A stretch of DNA of 64,000 nt from Scopulibacillus daqui (GTDB taxonomy: Bacteria > Bacillota > Bacilli > Bacillales > Sporolactobacillaceae). Position numbers and translations under genes: made by a program. The notes beneath the pieces were generated by a model. That model was not told the origin of the DNA and ran no database searches. It was given only the letters and a program-made list of their open reading frames with translations. This document shows positions 45,782 through 54,741 of this stretch, piece after piece (position 1 is the stretch's first letter; the number at the start of each line of letters is the position of its first letter). The stretch lies in assembly GCF_016908855.1 (NCBI RefSeq), contig NZ_JAFBER010000011.1, forward strand, positions 1-64,000, read 5' to 3'.

Positions 45782-46171
45782 GTGGTTGAAGAATTTAATC
45801 CATCTACCCCCATTTACTTGCAATTAGCTCATCGCATATTCCGGCAAATTATTAGAAATGAGTTAAATCCAGGCGATAAACTGCCGTCCGTCCGCGACAT
45901 GGCAGTCCAATCGGGTGTCAACCCAAATACCGTACAAAGAACTTACCGGGAATTAGAAGGGATGGAAATAGTGGAAACTCGGAGAGGCCAAGGCACCTTT
46001 GTGAGTGAGAATGAGACGGTTTTGAACAACATGCGTGAACATTTAAAAGAAGAGCATATTTCCCAATTTGTCCGTGATATGAAGGAAATGGGCTACACTG
46101 TAAACGAAATGCTGGACGGGCTGAAACAATATGTAGAAAAACAAAGCAAAGATGGTGATGATCGTGATTAA
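45782..46171 (+). CDS. yhcF: GntR-family regulator, YtrA subfamily (YhcF-like)
   Basis: A 129-residue regulator: N-terminal GntR winged helix (about 7-75, with PGDKLPSVRDMAVQSGVNPNTVQR as the helix-turn-helix) and a short helical C-terminal dimer arm typical of the YtrA subfamily instead of a large effector domain. GTG start right after the yhcE stop. Such regulators commonly sense cell-envelope antibiotics and control the ABC operon they are part of. Confidence 0.9.
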   Translation: MVEEFNPSTPIYLQLAHRIFRQIIRNELNPGDKLPSVRDMAVQSGVNPNTVQRTYRELEGMEIVETRRGQGTFVSENETVLNNMREHLKEEHISQFVRDMKEMGYTVNEMLDGLKQYVEKQSKDGDDRD

Positions 46172-46853
46172 GCTTGAAAATGTATCAAAACGATACCTGA
46201 CTAACACTGCTTTAAAGGATATTAATTTGGAAATTAAAACCGGCCATATCATTGGTCTTGTCGGATCCAACGGAAGCGGAAAATCAACAACACTGAAACT
46301 CATGTCCGGTTTAGTAAGGCCTTCCAAAGGAAAGGTTCTCATTAACGGCAAGAAAGCTGATCGGAAAATTTGCACTGAAGTGGCATACCTTTCAGAGCTT
46401 GACACCTACTACTCTTTTTATACTTGTGAACAAACGATCTATTTTTATGCGAGCCAATTTAAAGACTTTAATGTCGAAAAAGCGTTTAGTATTTTGTCAT
46501 TTATGAAGTTGGATCCAAAACAAAAGGTGAAAAACCTATCTAAGGGCAACCGCGGACGGCTTAAAATTGTTCTGACACTGGCTCGCGAAGTTCCTTATAT
46601 CCTAATGGACGAACCTTTGTCAGGCCTTGATCCAATGGTTCGCCAATCAATCGTTAAAGGGTTAATTTCATTTATCGATTTAGAAAAGCAAACACTCCTT
46701 ATCACTACACATGAAATTAAGGAAGTTGAACCATTGTTCGATACTGTTATCGCCATCAAAGATGGTCAAATTCTTGACGTTCAAACCGTTGAAGCCATCA
46801 GATATGAACAAAATTTAAGCATTGTTGAATGGTTGACAAAACGCTACGAATAA
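46158..46853 (+). CDS. yhcG: ABC transporter ATPase (YhcG-like)
   Basis: A cytosolic ATPase of about 231 residues. Walker A GSNGSGKSTT near 37, signature LSKGNRGRLKIVL near 130 (LSKGN in place of LSGGQ), Walker B YILMDEPLSGLD near 149, and switch His in LLITTHE near 184. The Q-loop region is short. Start is one of ATG 46152, ATG 46158 or GTG 46164, all inside the end of yhcF, so translation is coupled. Probably pairs with YhcE. Confidence 0.85.
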   Translation: MIVIKLENVSKRYLTNTALKDINLEIKTGHIIGLVGSNGSGKSTTLKLMSGLVRPSKGKVLINGKKADRKICTEVAYLSELDTYYSFYTCEQTIYFYASQFKDFNVEKAFSILSFMKLDPKQKVKNLSKGNRGRLKIVLTLAREVPYILMDEPLSGLDPMVRQSIVKGLISFIDLEKQTLLITTHEIKEVEPLFDTVIAIKDGQILDVQTVEAIRYEQNLSIVEWLTKRYE

Positions 46854-46868
46854 GAGGAGGAATTTTCA

Positions 46869-47792
46869 TTGGAAAAGCCTGCAATTACATTAGAAAATGT
46901 CAAAAAGGTGATCGGAGGGAAAACGATTATTCACGGCCTGACTTTTGGTATTTATCCTGGAGAGGTGTTCGGATTTCTCGGTCCGAACGGCGCCGGGAAG
47001 ACAACAACCATTCGGATGATTGTTGGCCTCATGTCAATGACCGAAGGCAATATTTATATTCAAGGACACAGCATAAAAAAAGACTTTAAAAAAGCCATTA
47101 AAAACATTGGCGCTATCGTTGAAAATCCAGAAATGTATAAATTTCTTACCGGATATCAAAATCTTCTGCATTACAGCCGGATGGCCGGCGGGGTTTCGCG
47201 TGAAAGAATCAGTGAAGTGATTGAGCTTGTCGGCTTAAAAGACCGCATCCATGAAAAGGTGAAGACTTATTCACTTGGGATGAGACAAAGGCTTGGATTA
47301 GCTCAAGCTCTGCTCCATTCACCTTCTGTATTGATTCTTGATGAACCGACAAACGGGCTGGATCCGGCAGGCATTCGCGAAATTCGCCATTATATCCGCA
47401 GGCTCGCTGAAAAGGAAAGCCTTGCCATCATCGTTTCAAGCCATTTATTGTCAGAGATGGAGTTAATGTGCGACCGGATTGGCATTATCCAAAAAGGTCA
47501 ATTAATTGATGTTCAAACTGTCAATGACTTTGTTCAAGATGAAAAACAGATGAGTGTCGCTTTCACTGTTGATGATATTGACAAAGCTGTCCGAGTGGCG
47601 GCAGAACAATGTCATTTCAAAATCGTCAAAACTAAATCTGACGGCATAGAACTGCAATTAGAAAAGGAACAGATTCCAATCGTTGCCGAGACATTAATGA
47701 AAAACAAAATCAAACTTTACGGCATAGAATCAACAGCAAAAACATTAGAAGATAAATTCCTTGAAATAACAGGAGGTAAAGAAATTGTCTAG
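46869..47792 (+). CDS. yhcH: ABC transporter ATPase (YhcH-like, antibiotic-resistance type)
   Basis: A 307-residue ATPase of the DrrA/BcrA type. Walker A GPNGAGKTTTIRM near 39, Q-loop IGAIVENPEMYKFLTG near 79, signature YSLGMRQRLGLAQAL near 136, Walker B SVLILDEPTNGLDPAG near 155, switch VSSHLLSEME near 190, and a C-terminal extra domain of about 80 residues typical of the subfamily. TTG start at 46869 with GAGGAGG upstream. It works with the next gene, with which it overlaps by 8 bases. Confidence 0.9.
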   Translation: MEKPAITLENVKKVIGGKTIIHGLTFGIYPGEVFGFLGPNGAGKTTTIRMIVGLMSMTEGNIYIQGHSIKKDFKKAIKNIGAIVENPEMYKFLTGYQNLLHYSRMAGGVSRERISEVIELVGLKDRIHEKVKTYSLGMRQRLGLAQALLHSPSVLILDEPTNGLDPAGIREIRHYIRRLAEKESLAIIVSSHLLSEMELMCDRIGIIQKGQLIDVQTVNDFVQDEKQMSVAFTVDDIDKAVRVAAEQCHFKIVKTKSDGIELQLEKEQIPIVAETLMKNKIKLYGIESTAKTLEDKFLEITGGKEIV

Positions 47793-48738
47793 TATGCTCC
47801 GTCTTATTCAAAATGAAAATATGAAAATTTACCGCAAAGGCACAAACCGCATCATGCTGCTGATGCTTGTCGGACTCATTCTGGCTGCCGGGCTTATTCT
47901 CAAATTAAATACACCAAGCCCTAAGCCGCATGTCAATGACTCCTGGAAACAGGCGCTTATAAAAGAAAATAAGAATTTGGAAAAAGAAATAAAGAAAGTG
48001 CCGAAAGAAAGTCAAAGCTATCTGAAAAAAGAGATCGCTATCAATCAATATCGAATTGATCATCATCTGCCGCCGGTCAATGGTCTTCACATATGGAAAT
48101 TTGTCGATTTAATGACTAATCTTGTAATGGTTATTGCTATTTTTACGATTATTCTTGCTGGAGGCAGCATCGCCAGCGAATTTAACTCGGGAACCATTAA
48201 ACTGCTGCTGATAAGGCCTGTCAGCCGAACAGCGGTACTCTTTTCAAAATACATCGCAGCACTGCTCTACGCAGTCCTTATGCTTGTTGTTTTGTTTATT
48301 GTTTCTTGGCTTGTCGGCGGTATCTTATTTGGCTTTAACGGACTGACCCAGCCTTACTTGCAATATCATAACGGCCATGTAACTGAAACAAATATGGTTC
48401 TTTATATTTTTAAGGAGTACGGACTGAATGGCGTCCAGCTGCTCATGTATGTCACTTTAGCGGCTATGATCTCATCCGTCTTCCGCAACAGCGCGTTAGC
48501 TATCGGTCTGTCTATCTTCTTGCTTATGGTCGGGCCAACGGCAGTCCAGTTCTTGAGCAAATATGATTGGGTTAAATATGTCTTATTTGCTAACACAAAC
48601 TTAACCCAGTATATCACAGGCACTCCGGTTGTCAGCGATATGACCCTGGGCTTTTCAATCGCTGTTCTCGCCGTATATTATGCTGCCTTTGTCCTTATCG
48701 GATGGCTGTTCTTTACAAAACGCGATATAACGGCGTAA
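47785..48738 (+). CDS. yhcI: ABC-2 permease (YhcI-like)
   Basis: A 317-residue permease: TM1 near 24-40, a charged extracellular segment (about 45-100) rich in Lys, then five TMs (GGSIASEFNSGTIKLLLIRPVSR is the conserved cytosolic loop near 127). TTG start with AGGAGG upstream. Partner of YhcH. Together the operon codes for two ABC pairs plus a regulator, a plan linked to lipid II-targeting or peptide-antibiotic stress. Confidence 0.85.
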   Translation: MSSMLRLIQNENMKIYRKGTNRIMLLMLVGLILAAGLILKLNTPSPKPHVNDSWKQALIKENKNLEKEIKKVPKESQSYLKKEIAINQYRIDHHLPPVNGLHIWKFVDLMTNLVMVIAIFTIILAGGSIASEFNSGTIKLLLIRPVSRTAVLFSKYIAALLYAVLMLVVLFIVSWLVGGILFGFNGLTQPYLQYHNGHVTETNMVLYIFKEYGLNGVQLLMYVTLAAMISSVFRNSALAIGLSIFLLMVGPTAVQFLSKYDWVKYVLFANTNLTQYITGTPVVSDMTLGFSIAVLAVYYAAFVLIGWLFFTKRDITA

Positions 48739-48784
48739 TTCTGTTAAGGTGATGCATGCAGCATCGCCTTATTTCTGCTACCTA

Positions 48785-48931
48785 TTATTTTAAGCGGAGT
48801 TTGACGATGGCTTTTTGTTTTTTTAATTCATATTTTCTCCTTTGCAGCGCGTGTTTGCGTTCTTCAGTGAGCCATTTTTCCGGTTTCATTTCCTTTGCAA
48901 GTTGATCGTCATTCAAGTTAATTTTGTCCAT
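48785..48931 (-). CDS. Small basic protein, unknown
   Basis: A 48-residue ORF, MDKINLNDDQLAKEMKPEKW at the start and a Lys/Arg-rich helix to the end (net strongly basic). It is convergent with yhcI. A weak ribosome-like purine run (AAAGAAAGCGG) precedes the ATG. I do not recognise a family. Coding status is probable, not certain. Confidence 0.5.
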   Translation of the reverse strand: MDKINLNDDQLAKEMKPEKWLTEERKHALQRRKYELKKQKAIVKLRLK

Positions 48932-49005
48932 AGTTTTCGCCGCTTTCTTTTATAACAATTTGACGATTAATCATTCTTTGATTATATTATACGACATTAA
49001 TCGAC

Positions 49006-49045
49006 AAATTTAAAAGACGACGCACTGTGCGCCGTCTTTTAAATT
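49006..49045. terminator. Long symmetric terminator downstream of the alcohol dehydrogenase gene
   Basis: An almost perfect stem of about 19 bp (AAATTTAAAAGACG arms with CGCAC/GTGCG at the tip and two mismatches) and T-rich on both strands. It sits between the alcohol dehydrogenase gene and the small basic ORF. Confidence 0.85.
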
Positions 49046-49053
49046 TGTTCACT

Positions 49054-50217
49054 TTATAAAGAAGCTCGATAAATGGCTAGAACGTCATCCCTGTTAAGCT
49101 TTTTAAAATGGCCAAACTCTCCGTTAGCCATCGCCTTATCAGCCATGACATCCAGTTCTTCTTCACCGATGCCATAATCAGCTAAACGGGAAGGCGCGCC
49201 AATCGATGTCCAGAAACGGCGCAATGCTTGAATGCCTTCCAAAGCCGCTTCCCGATCAGTTTTCCCTTCTATCTCAACATTAAAGACACGCACTGCCATT
49301 TGTTTGAAGCGCGCCACATTTTCATCTAAAACGTGAGTCATCCAATTCGGGAATAAAATAGCGAGTCCGCCGCCATGCGGAATATCATAGACAGCAGAGA
49401 CTGCGTGCTCGATATTATGAGTCGCCCAATCGCCTTGAACACCCATGGCTAATATGCCATTCAATGCCATTGTCCCACAGTATAAAATGGTTTCCCGATA
49501 CTCATAATTCTCAAGATCCTGAATTAATTTTGGGGCTGTCTCAATAACCGTTTTTAAGATCGATTCACAGTAGCGATCTTGAACGGGTGTATTTTTGCCA
49601 TGATGAAAATAGGCTTCGAAAACATGAGACATCATATCGACTATGCCGTATACTGTTTGATCAAGCGGCACCGAAAATGTGTGAACAGGGTCCAGAATAG
49701 AGAATTTCGGGTATGTATAGGGACTACCCCATCCGTACTTTTCATTGGTTTCCCAGTTAGTGATCACAGAGCCGGCGTTCATTTCCGAGCCGGTAGCGGC
49801 TATTGTAAGCACAGTGCCAAAAGGCAGCGCCTCTTGTGCGACAGCTTTCTTCGTAACAATATCCCAGACATCGCCATTATATTTCGCGCCTGCTGCGATC
49901 GCTTTTGTACAGTCAATCACGCTTCCGCCGCCGACAGCAAGAATAAAATCGACATGATTTTCTCTAGCTATTTGTATACCCTTTTTTACTGTCGACAAGC
50001 GCGGATTAGCTTCAACACCGCTTAATTCAAACACCTGTGCATCCAGGTCGTCTAGAATTGATAAAATGTTATCATATATGCCGTTTCGCTTAATGCTTCC
50101 TCCGCCGTAGACAAGCAATATTTTCTTGCCGTACTTCGGGACCTCTATTTTTAATTGTTCTAATTGTCCCTTGCCAAAAATAAGTTTCGTGGGATTTTGA
50201 AATACAAAGTTTTGCAT
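49054..50217 (-). CDS. yugJ: Iron-containing alcohol dehydrogenase (YugJ/butanol dehydrogenase-like)
   Basis: A 387-residue group III alcohol dehydrogenase using NAD(P)H. NAD(P)-binding [16 protein letters not shown] near 35 and [16 protein letters not shown] near 95; Fe ligands around [12 protein letters not shown] near 194-205 and [20 protein letters not shown] near 263-282. Close to Clostridium butanol dehydrogenases and B. subtilis YugJ/YugK. Physiological substrate probably an aldehyde. Monocistronic with a strong terminator. Confidence 0.92.
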   Translation of the reverse strand: MQNFVFQNPTKLIFGKGQLEQLKIEVPKYGKKILLVYGGGSIKRNGIYDNILSILDDLDAQVFELSGVEANPRLSTVKKGIQIARENHVDFILAVGGGSVIDCTKAIAAGAKYNGDVWDIVTKKAVAQEALPFGTVLTIAATGSEMNAGSVITNWETNEKYGWGSPYTYPKFSILDPVHTFSVPLDQTVYGIVDMMSHVFEAYFHHGKNTPVQDRYCESILKTVIETAPKLIQDLENYEYRETILYCGTMALNGILAMGVQGDWATHNIEHAVSAVYDIPHGGGLAILFPNWMTHVLDENVARFKQMAVRVFNVEIEGKTDREAALEGIQALRRFWTSIGAPSRLADYGIGEEELDVMADKAMANGEFGHFKKLNRDDVLAIYRASL

Positions 50218-50494
50218 GACGACAACCCTTTCAATGTAATATATAAACGATTAACTCATAAGATATCACAATATGTCTTGCTTCAAAAATCTTTTGCACT
50301 ACAAAATATAAAATAAACTTATTTGATTTCAAAAACGGCCGCTGCCGGCGTTTTTTTAAAAATATCTTCGGCTAAAGAGAAAAACTGTGTTTTTTCGTTA
50401 AAAATGAGCGCCCTTTCTTATATCAGTTGAGTGACCATCGGCATAGGATATGACAAAGCATATTTTTCCTCCTATTTTAAAGGAGTTGTCTTAT

Positions 50495-50563
50495 ATGGGA
50501 ACGTTTATTTTAATCCTTGTCCTATTTATTCTCCTGGTCATCGTCGGGGTTATTATTTTTTAA
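50495..50563 (+). CDS. YjcZ-like sporulation micro-protein
   Basis: A 22-residue hydrophobic peptide (MGTFILILVLFILLVIVGVIIF) with AAAGGAG 8 bases before the ATG. The LVLFILLVIVGV core is that of the YjcZ/SscA-type small spore proteins. The Gly/Tyr-rich N-terminal part that many members have is missing here. A terminator-like hairpin lies at 50612-50639. Confidence 0.75.
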   Translation: MGTFILILVLFILLVIVGVIIF

Positions 50564-50611
50564 TCGTGCAATGGATGAAAATTTAATAATGCCTAAAGAA
50601 ACATGAACAAA

Positions 50612-50639
50612 CCTCTAAGGCTTTTTAGAACCCTAGAGG
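50612..50639 (+). terminator. Terminator after the YjcZ-like gene
   Basis: CCTCTA(AGG)/(CCC)TAGAGG stem followed by CTTTTTTTC on the plus strand. Confidence 0.7.
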
Positions 50640-50667
50640 CTTTTTTTCTGCTTATTTTTGATCATCC

Positions 50668-51120
50668 CTATCTAAGAGCTTGCTTAAGGCCTTTAATGGT
50701 GCCAAGGTGTAAGTTTTCATGGCATGTAAAAAAGAAAATAAGTTCCCCAATCGTTTTCATTCCGAAAAAAGTCTTTTCCATTTCTGAGTCTAAACGGCCC
50801 CTTGTCGCTTTCTCCAAGCGTTTCGCCTGATCTTCCAAATGGGCGCGAACCTCTTTCATTGACGGCGGTGTGCCATGCCACTCTTTGGGACTTGTCCCTG
50901 GATTGAAAAAATCCCAATAAGGCTTTGGCAAAACTGCATTTTCTTCAACAAAATGAAAGATATGCTCCGAAGCAACTAATATATGCCCAAAATTCCAGTG
51001 AATATTGTTTGAGAATCCTTCCAGCATCTTATCAGCTTGTTCTATAGTTGTTTCATCCAGTTCTTTGAGAGTGCTTTGGCGGGCAAAATTAAATTGATAA
51101 AACAGCTGTTCTTCATTCAT
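50668..51120 (-). CDS. DinB-like helical-bundle protein
   Basis: A 150-residue four-helix protein of the DinB/YfiT superfamily, whose members bind a metal through three His and often act as thiol-dependent transferases. His residues at the right spacing occur in NIHWNFGHILVASEHIF near 38-54 and FFTCHENLHLGTIKGL near 130-145. Start at 51120 follows GGAGGGAG. The substrate and thiol are unknown. Confidence 0.85.
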   Translation of the reverse strand: MNEEQLFYQFNFARQSTLKELDETTIEQADKMLEGFSNNIHWNFGHILVASEHIFHFVEENAVLPKPYWDFFNPGTSPKEWHGTPPSMKEVRAHLEDQAKRLEKATRGRLDSEMEKTFFGMKTIGELIFFFTCHENLHLGTIKGLKQALR

Positions 51121-51225
51121 CCTTCTCCCTCCCTTCCAATCTTCTAAATATTATAGCAATCATTCAAATAAATTGTGGCGTTTTATTTATTCCCTAAATG
51201 CCTATCCGTATGCAAAATATTTTGT

Positions 51226-51849
51226 CTATTTAAAAGGCATGACTCTGAAATGCTTCATATCCGCATATTGGATAATTCGCGAATGATCACCATTGATTTC
51301 AATCGTACTGAGACTCGCCCCCAATATTTGCTTGCCTTCCCACAGCTGTTCAAGCGGCCGCTTTTCAAAATAACTGAGCAGCACCTTTAGAACAACTGGA
51401 TGTGAAACAATGAGCAAATTTTTATCCTGATATTGATTTAAAAGATACTTAAGCCGAGGCAAAACCCTTTCCCTCACTTGATAAAAGTCTTCGCCGTTCT
51501 TAGATATAAACAAATGAGGCTGATGCCAAAAAAGATAAGACTTTTCAGGATATTCTTGTTTGATCTCATCTATCTTTCTGCCTTCCCAATCTCCCGCATC
51601 CATTTCAAGAAAATGTTCATCCTGTATAATCTTAATATCACGGTCAGCACGAATAATTTCTGCCGTTTCAAGTGTGCGCGGACTTGGGCTCGAAATGATA
51701 AGATTGATATTTTCCCCGCTCAAACGCTGCGATAACCAAGCCGCTTCTTCTTTTCCCCTTTTCGTAAGTAAAGAATTCTTTCTGCCTTGCATGCGCTCTT
51801 CAACATTCCATTCAGTTTCCCCGTGCCCAGTCAAAAATAACCTTTGCAT
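51226..51849 (-). CDS. Histidine phosphatase-superfamily protein with altered RHG motif
   Basis: A 207-residue protein of the phosphoglycerate-mutase-like fold. The catalytic loop reads LTGHGETEWN (residues 6-15): the phospho-accepting His is kept but the usual Arg of RHG is Gly. Other features are normal: GRKNSLLTKRG near 22, SSPSPRTLETAE near 54-65 (second Arg kept), EMDAGDWEGR near 87, and SHPVVLKVLL near 154, where the usual SHG is SHP. Activity may be reduced or specialised. Single gene, GGAGG upstream. Confidence 0.8.
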   Translation of the reverse strand: MQRLFLTGHGETEWNVEERMQGRKNSLLTKRGKEEAAWLSQRLSGENINLIISSPSPRTLETAEIIRADRDIKIIQDEHFLEMDAGDWEGRKIDEIKQEYPEKSYLFWHQPHLFISKNGEDFYQVRERVLPRLKYLLNQYQDKNLLIVSHPVVLKVLLSYFEKRPLEQLWEGKQILGASLSTIEINGDHSRIIQYADMKHFRVMPFK

Positions 51850-52005
51850 TTCCGGTCCTCCTCAAATGGTTTACAAACCCCCAAAATGCATCAAATTTCT
51901 TCTGCTTACTCTGATATTCGATTTTATTCCATCAAATCCCTTTTATCAGACTATTTTACTTATGATAGATTAGTGTGATGCATATATTTGCAAACAAAAT
52001 AAAAA

Positions 52006-52021
52006 CTTGCCAATCGGCAAG
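52006..52021 (-). terminator. Terminator of the first GerPA/PF-like gene
   Basis: CTTGCC/GGCAAG with loop AATC, followed by TTTTTATTTTG on the minus strand, immediately past the stop at 52024. Confidence 0.75.
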
Positions 52022-52023
52022 CT

Positions 52024-52257
52024 CTAAATCAAACTGTTTTTTTGTGAATTCATGTCTAATAAATCAGGATCAAAGACTGTGCTTACAGGCAGATACATGG
52101 CAACGGCATCCCCATTTTGTTCCCCATAAGCCTGATTGCGTTTTGTTGATTGATAAAAATCAGCCTGCTGGATAGGGCCAAAAGCGATGGTTGAAGAGCG
52201 GTCCATTGAATTAACCTTAAAGCCCAGCAAATTAACAGTCATTGGTGAAAATATCAT
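52024..52257 (-). CDS. GerPA/GerPF-like spore germination protein (YdgA/YdgB type), copy 1
   Basis: A 77-residue protein of the short GerPA/GerPF-like type. The pattern is an N-terminal strand (VNLLGFKVNSMDRSSTIAFGPI), a KRNQAYGEQNGD centre (compare KSQGFGEQSGD in copy 3) and a STVFDPDLLD end, shared with the two neighbours at 52275 and 53041. Such proteins help germinants pass through the spore coat. GGAGG precedes the ATG. The three copies with a CotP-like gene recall B. subtilis cotP-ydgA-ydgB. Confidence 0.7.
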   Translation of the reverse strand: MIFSPMTVNLLGFKVNSMDRSSTIAFGPIQQADFYQSTKRNQAYGEQNGDAVAMYLPVSTVFDPDLLDMNSQKNSLI

Positions 52258-52274
52258 GTAGACGCCTCCATTAT

Positions 52275-52520
52275 TTATTCAAAAGACATCGGCTGAGTGT
52301 TCTGTAGTGCTGGAGAGTCAATAACATCACGGTCGTCAACGACACCCTTTGTTTGAAAACAAGACTCATCGCCAAAATTTTGCCCAAACCCTTGACTTTT
52401 TTTGGAAGAATTATTCCAATCGGCCAAAAAATTCTCCCCTATATTTACAGCTGATGCGTTTTCGAACGAATTAATTTTAAAAAGGAAAATATTTATGGCT
52501 ATAGAAGGTGTTTGCATCAT
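52275..52520 (-). CDS. GerPA/GerPF-like spore germination protein, copy 2
   Basis: An 81-residue paralogue of the genes at 52024 and 53041: INIFLFKINSFENASAVNIGENF, then SSKKSQGFGQNFGD and GVVDDRDVIDSPAL. The N-x-G-D and D-x-D-V/L-I/L-D positions agree in all three. Start ATG at 52520 follows AAAGGGGGAG. It is 17 bases upstream of copy 1, so they form an operon on the minus strand. Confidence 0.7.
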   Translation of the reverse strand: MMQTPSIAINIFLFKINSFENASAVNIGENFLADWNNSSKKSQGFGQNFGDESCFQTKGVVDDRDVIDSPALQNTQPMSFE

Positions 52521-52588
52521 GAACTCCCCCTTTAGCTTCAAATATATGTTATGGATATAAAGTTATGTATGAATTGAGGTGTCAGGAG

Positions 52589-53044
52589 ATGGATGTTGAA
52601 AAACTTAAACAATGGTTGGAGATGGCGCAAAAATTCCAGGGAAAAGATTTTTGGAGCGATATTTTTGATCAGTCAATGCCAGAACAGCCGCAAGCAAATC
52701 CAGAATCAGATTCAAGATCATCTGCATCACCTCAACTGCCATTATATGACATATTACAAACCGATCATCTTTGGATTATTCTTATCGATTTGCCTGGTGT
52801 AGAAAAAGGCGATATTCAACTGACCATTGCCGGCAATCAAATCCAAATCAGCGGAAGAGCAAGATGCCCTTATGACAACGTTGCGATTATACATTCAGAA
52901 AGATTGAACGGAACATTTCAAAGAACGATTCATCTGCCTGAAATCATCAGCGAAGAACAAGCAAAAGCTGTGTTTGATCAAGGCGTTTTAGAAATAAAGA
53001 TCCCGCGGAATGTGCCGCGGGGAAAGAATATACATATTGACTAA
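52589..53044 (+). CDS. cotP: CotP-like Hsp20/alpha-crystallin spore coat protein
   Basis: A 151-residue small heat-shock-like protein. The N-terminal part is Gln/Ser/Pro-rich; the alpha-crystallin domain (about 55-145) shows the strand pattern IILIDLPGVEKGDIQLTIAGNQIQISG, then NGTFQRTIHLPEII and GVLEIKIPRN, with the G-x-L-x-I-x-I/P signature. B. subtilis CotP is a coat protein of this type next to ydgA/ydgB. ATG at 52589 with GAGGTG 9 bases upstream is preferred over 52565. It overlaps the convergent gene at 53041 by 4 bases. Confidence 0.8.
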   Translation: MDVEKLKQWLEMAQKFQGKDFWSDIFDQSMPEQPQANPESDSRSSASPQLPLYDILQTDHLWIILIDLPGVEKGDIQLTIAGNQIQISGRARCPYDNVAIIHSERLNGTFQRTIHLPEIISEEQAKAVFDQGVLEIKIPRNVPRGKNIHID

Positions 53045-53259
53045 AAACGTTTTCCTGCTCTGACTTGGCTGTCCGCGATATCATGATCCAAAATCATGCC
53101 GTCCGGCTGGGATATCACGCAGTCGCCGCTTTGTTCACCGAAGCCTTGTGACTTTTTGGTTTTTGAATACTTTTTTACAGCTATGGATTGTGAGAAAGTA
53201 ACCGTTGACAATTGATCATAAGCATTAATTTTAAGCGACCCTATATTAATTTCCCTCAC
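53041..53259 (-). CDS. GerPA/GerPF-like spore germination protein, copy 3
   Basis: A 72-residue paralogue: REINIGSLKINAYDQLSTVTFSQSI, KKSQGFGEQSGD and DGMILDHDIADSQV. Start is GTG at 53259 with AGGAGGG 6 bases before; a longer ATG start at 53280 reads through that site. Tail-to-tail with the CotP-like gene. Confidence 0.7.
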   Translation of the reverse strand: MREINIGSLKINAYDQLSTVTFSQSIAVKKYSKTKKSQGFGEQSGDCVISQPDGMILDHDIADSQVRAGKRF

Positions 53260-53388
53260 TATGATCCCTCCTGAATACATCTTTATGCTGTATGCCTGTT
53301 CTCAATACTTATCATAAGGACATGAAATTAATGATGAATCATACACATGTATTAACGTGAAGTTTCATTAACACAAATTTGACATGGA

Positions 53389-53910
53389 ATGCGGGATAGA
53401 ATGTCTATCAAAAACTTTTTTAATCGCTTATTGCATGATAATGATGATTTTCGCAAAATTGAAAAGAAGCTGATTGAAATAGAATGCGAGATCAAATATT
53501 TGAAAGAGGCGCTTCAACAACAGCAAAACAAAGTTCAGGTTCATACGCCTCAATTTCATACTGCACAATTTCAAACTGCTCAATGCCATGCTGATCAATG
53601 CAAAAATCAGAGTAAATCAAAGCAGGATGAAGCGCCGACTGTAGAATCACCAACTATTATAGAACAAGTGAATGTTGATAAAATTATTATAGATCGCTAC
53701 GAGCAAAGCAATAATTTTGGCGCGCTCGGCATTAAATCGCTTGAAGGAAAGTTAAATATTGGTGCAAATTATGGTTTGTCCAGACCCATCCCAAAAGAAA
53801 AAAAGGAAAAGTATGATCAAAAAATGAAAAAAGTCGGCTTCTTGGAACGAAACCAACCTAAACAAAAAAAACCCGGAGAACCGCTGAAATGGAATATAAA
53901 ATCAAAATAA
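53389..53910 (+). CDS. GerPC-like spore germination protein
   Basis: A 173-residue protein: N-terminal amphipathic/coiled coil (KIEKKLIEIECEIKYLKEALQQQQNK split, residues 20-46), a His/Gln-rich linker with three FHTAQ-type repeats near 50-66, then a C-terminal strand domain (IIEQVNVDKIIIDRYEQ and LGIKSLEGKLNIGANYG near 87-128) and a Lys-rich tail. The coil followed by the LEGxLNIG segment is the plan of GerPC. Start may be ATG 53389 or 53401. It follows the GerPF-like genes, which supports the role. Confidence 0.65.
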   Translation: MRDRMSIKNFFNRLLHDNDDFRKIEKKLIEIECEIKYLKEALQQQQNKVQVHTPQFHTAQFQTAQCHADQCKNQSKSKQDEAPTVESPTIIEQVNVDKIIIDRYEQSNNFGALGIKSLEGKLNIGANYGLSRPIPKEKKEKYDQKMKKVGFLERNQPKQKKPGEPLKWNIKSK

Positions 53911-53916
53911 GAACGA

Positions 53917-54741
53917 TTAAATTCGCTGATTTAAGAAAGCGTCAATGTCCTTCGCCGTTTCTTCCGGCTTTTCTTCTGGAAGCAAATGTCCCGTGTTTTC
54001 GTATATCCTCAATTCAGAAGCTGGAAGATCAGCATTCAAGCGCTTTCCAATAGATACTGGAACTACTTTATCTTCTTTTCCCCAAAGCAATAAAACCGGC
54101 TGTCTAATTTGTTTTATTTCCGACGAATACATATCCCCCTCCCGATGGCGAGCCAATCTGAGCAGCGAACGGTAAAAATTGATATCTCTCATTGGCTTAA
54201 GATAGCCTTCTTTCATTGATTCATCAATAAGATCACGGTTATGGACAACATCAAGGAACACTTTCATAGCGTCTTTCTTTTCAAAATAACGTTTTATATA
54301 ATAACTTATAAAAGGTATATAAGAGGCAAATCTTATCGTACGTTTAACCTTGCCCATATAGCCCGATGCGGATAAACAAACCACTTTTGAAATGAGGCGC
54401 GGACTTTTTTTAGCTGCATTCAGGCAAATTTGCCCTCCCATAGAATGGCCGATGAGAACCGCTTTTTTTATATTCATAGTGTCAATGAAAGCAATCACCA
54501 GCTTAGCATAATTCTCCAAAGAGTAAACAAATGTCATAGATTTTTCGCTTTGGCCAAATCCAGGTAAATCCAGGGCATATATTTGATACTTATCTTTTAA
54601 ATAAGGAATTAAAGTCCGAAAGCTGAATGTAGAGGACAAATAGCCGTGCACCATAACCAGGACGGGCTGATTCTGTTGAGGAGAACCGTGCTTTTCATAG
54701 TATATTTTAACGCCGTTAATACACTTCGTATATTCCGTCAT
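53917..54741 (-). CDS. Alpha/beta hydrolase
   Basis: A 274-residue alpha/beta-fold hydrolase. Oxyanion HGYLSS near 33, nucleophile elbow GHSMGG near 98-103 (Ser 100), acid in LLWGKEDKVVP near 218, and catalytic His in ENTGHLLPEEKPEE near 249. A basic cap region (KVKRTIRFASYIPFISYYIKRYF split) sits at 130-165. Substrate unknown. ATG at 54741. Confidence 0.9.
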   Translation of the reverse strand: MTEYTKCINGVKIYYEKHGSPQQNQPVLVMVHGYLSSTFSFRTLIPYLKDKYQIYALDLPGFGQSEKSMTFVYSLENYAKLVIAFIDTMNIKKAVLIGHSMGGQICLNAAKKSPRLISKVVCLSASGYMGKVKRTIRFASYIPFISYYIKRYFEKKDAMKVFLDVVHNRDLIDESMKEGYLKPMRDINFYRSLLRLARHREGDMYSSEIKQIRQPVLLLWGKEDKVVPVSIGKRLNADLPASELRIYENTGHLLPEEKPEETAKDIDAFLNQRI

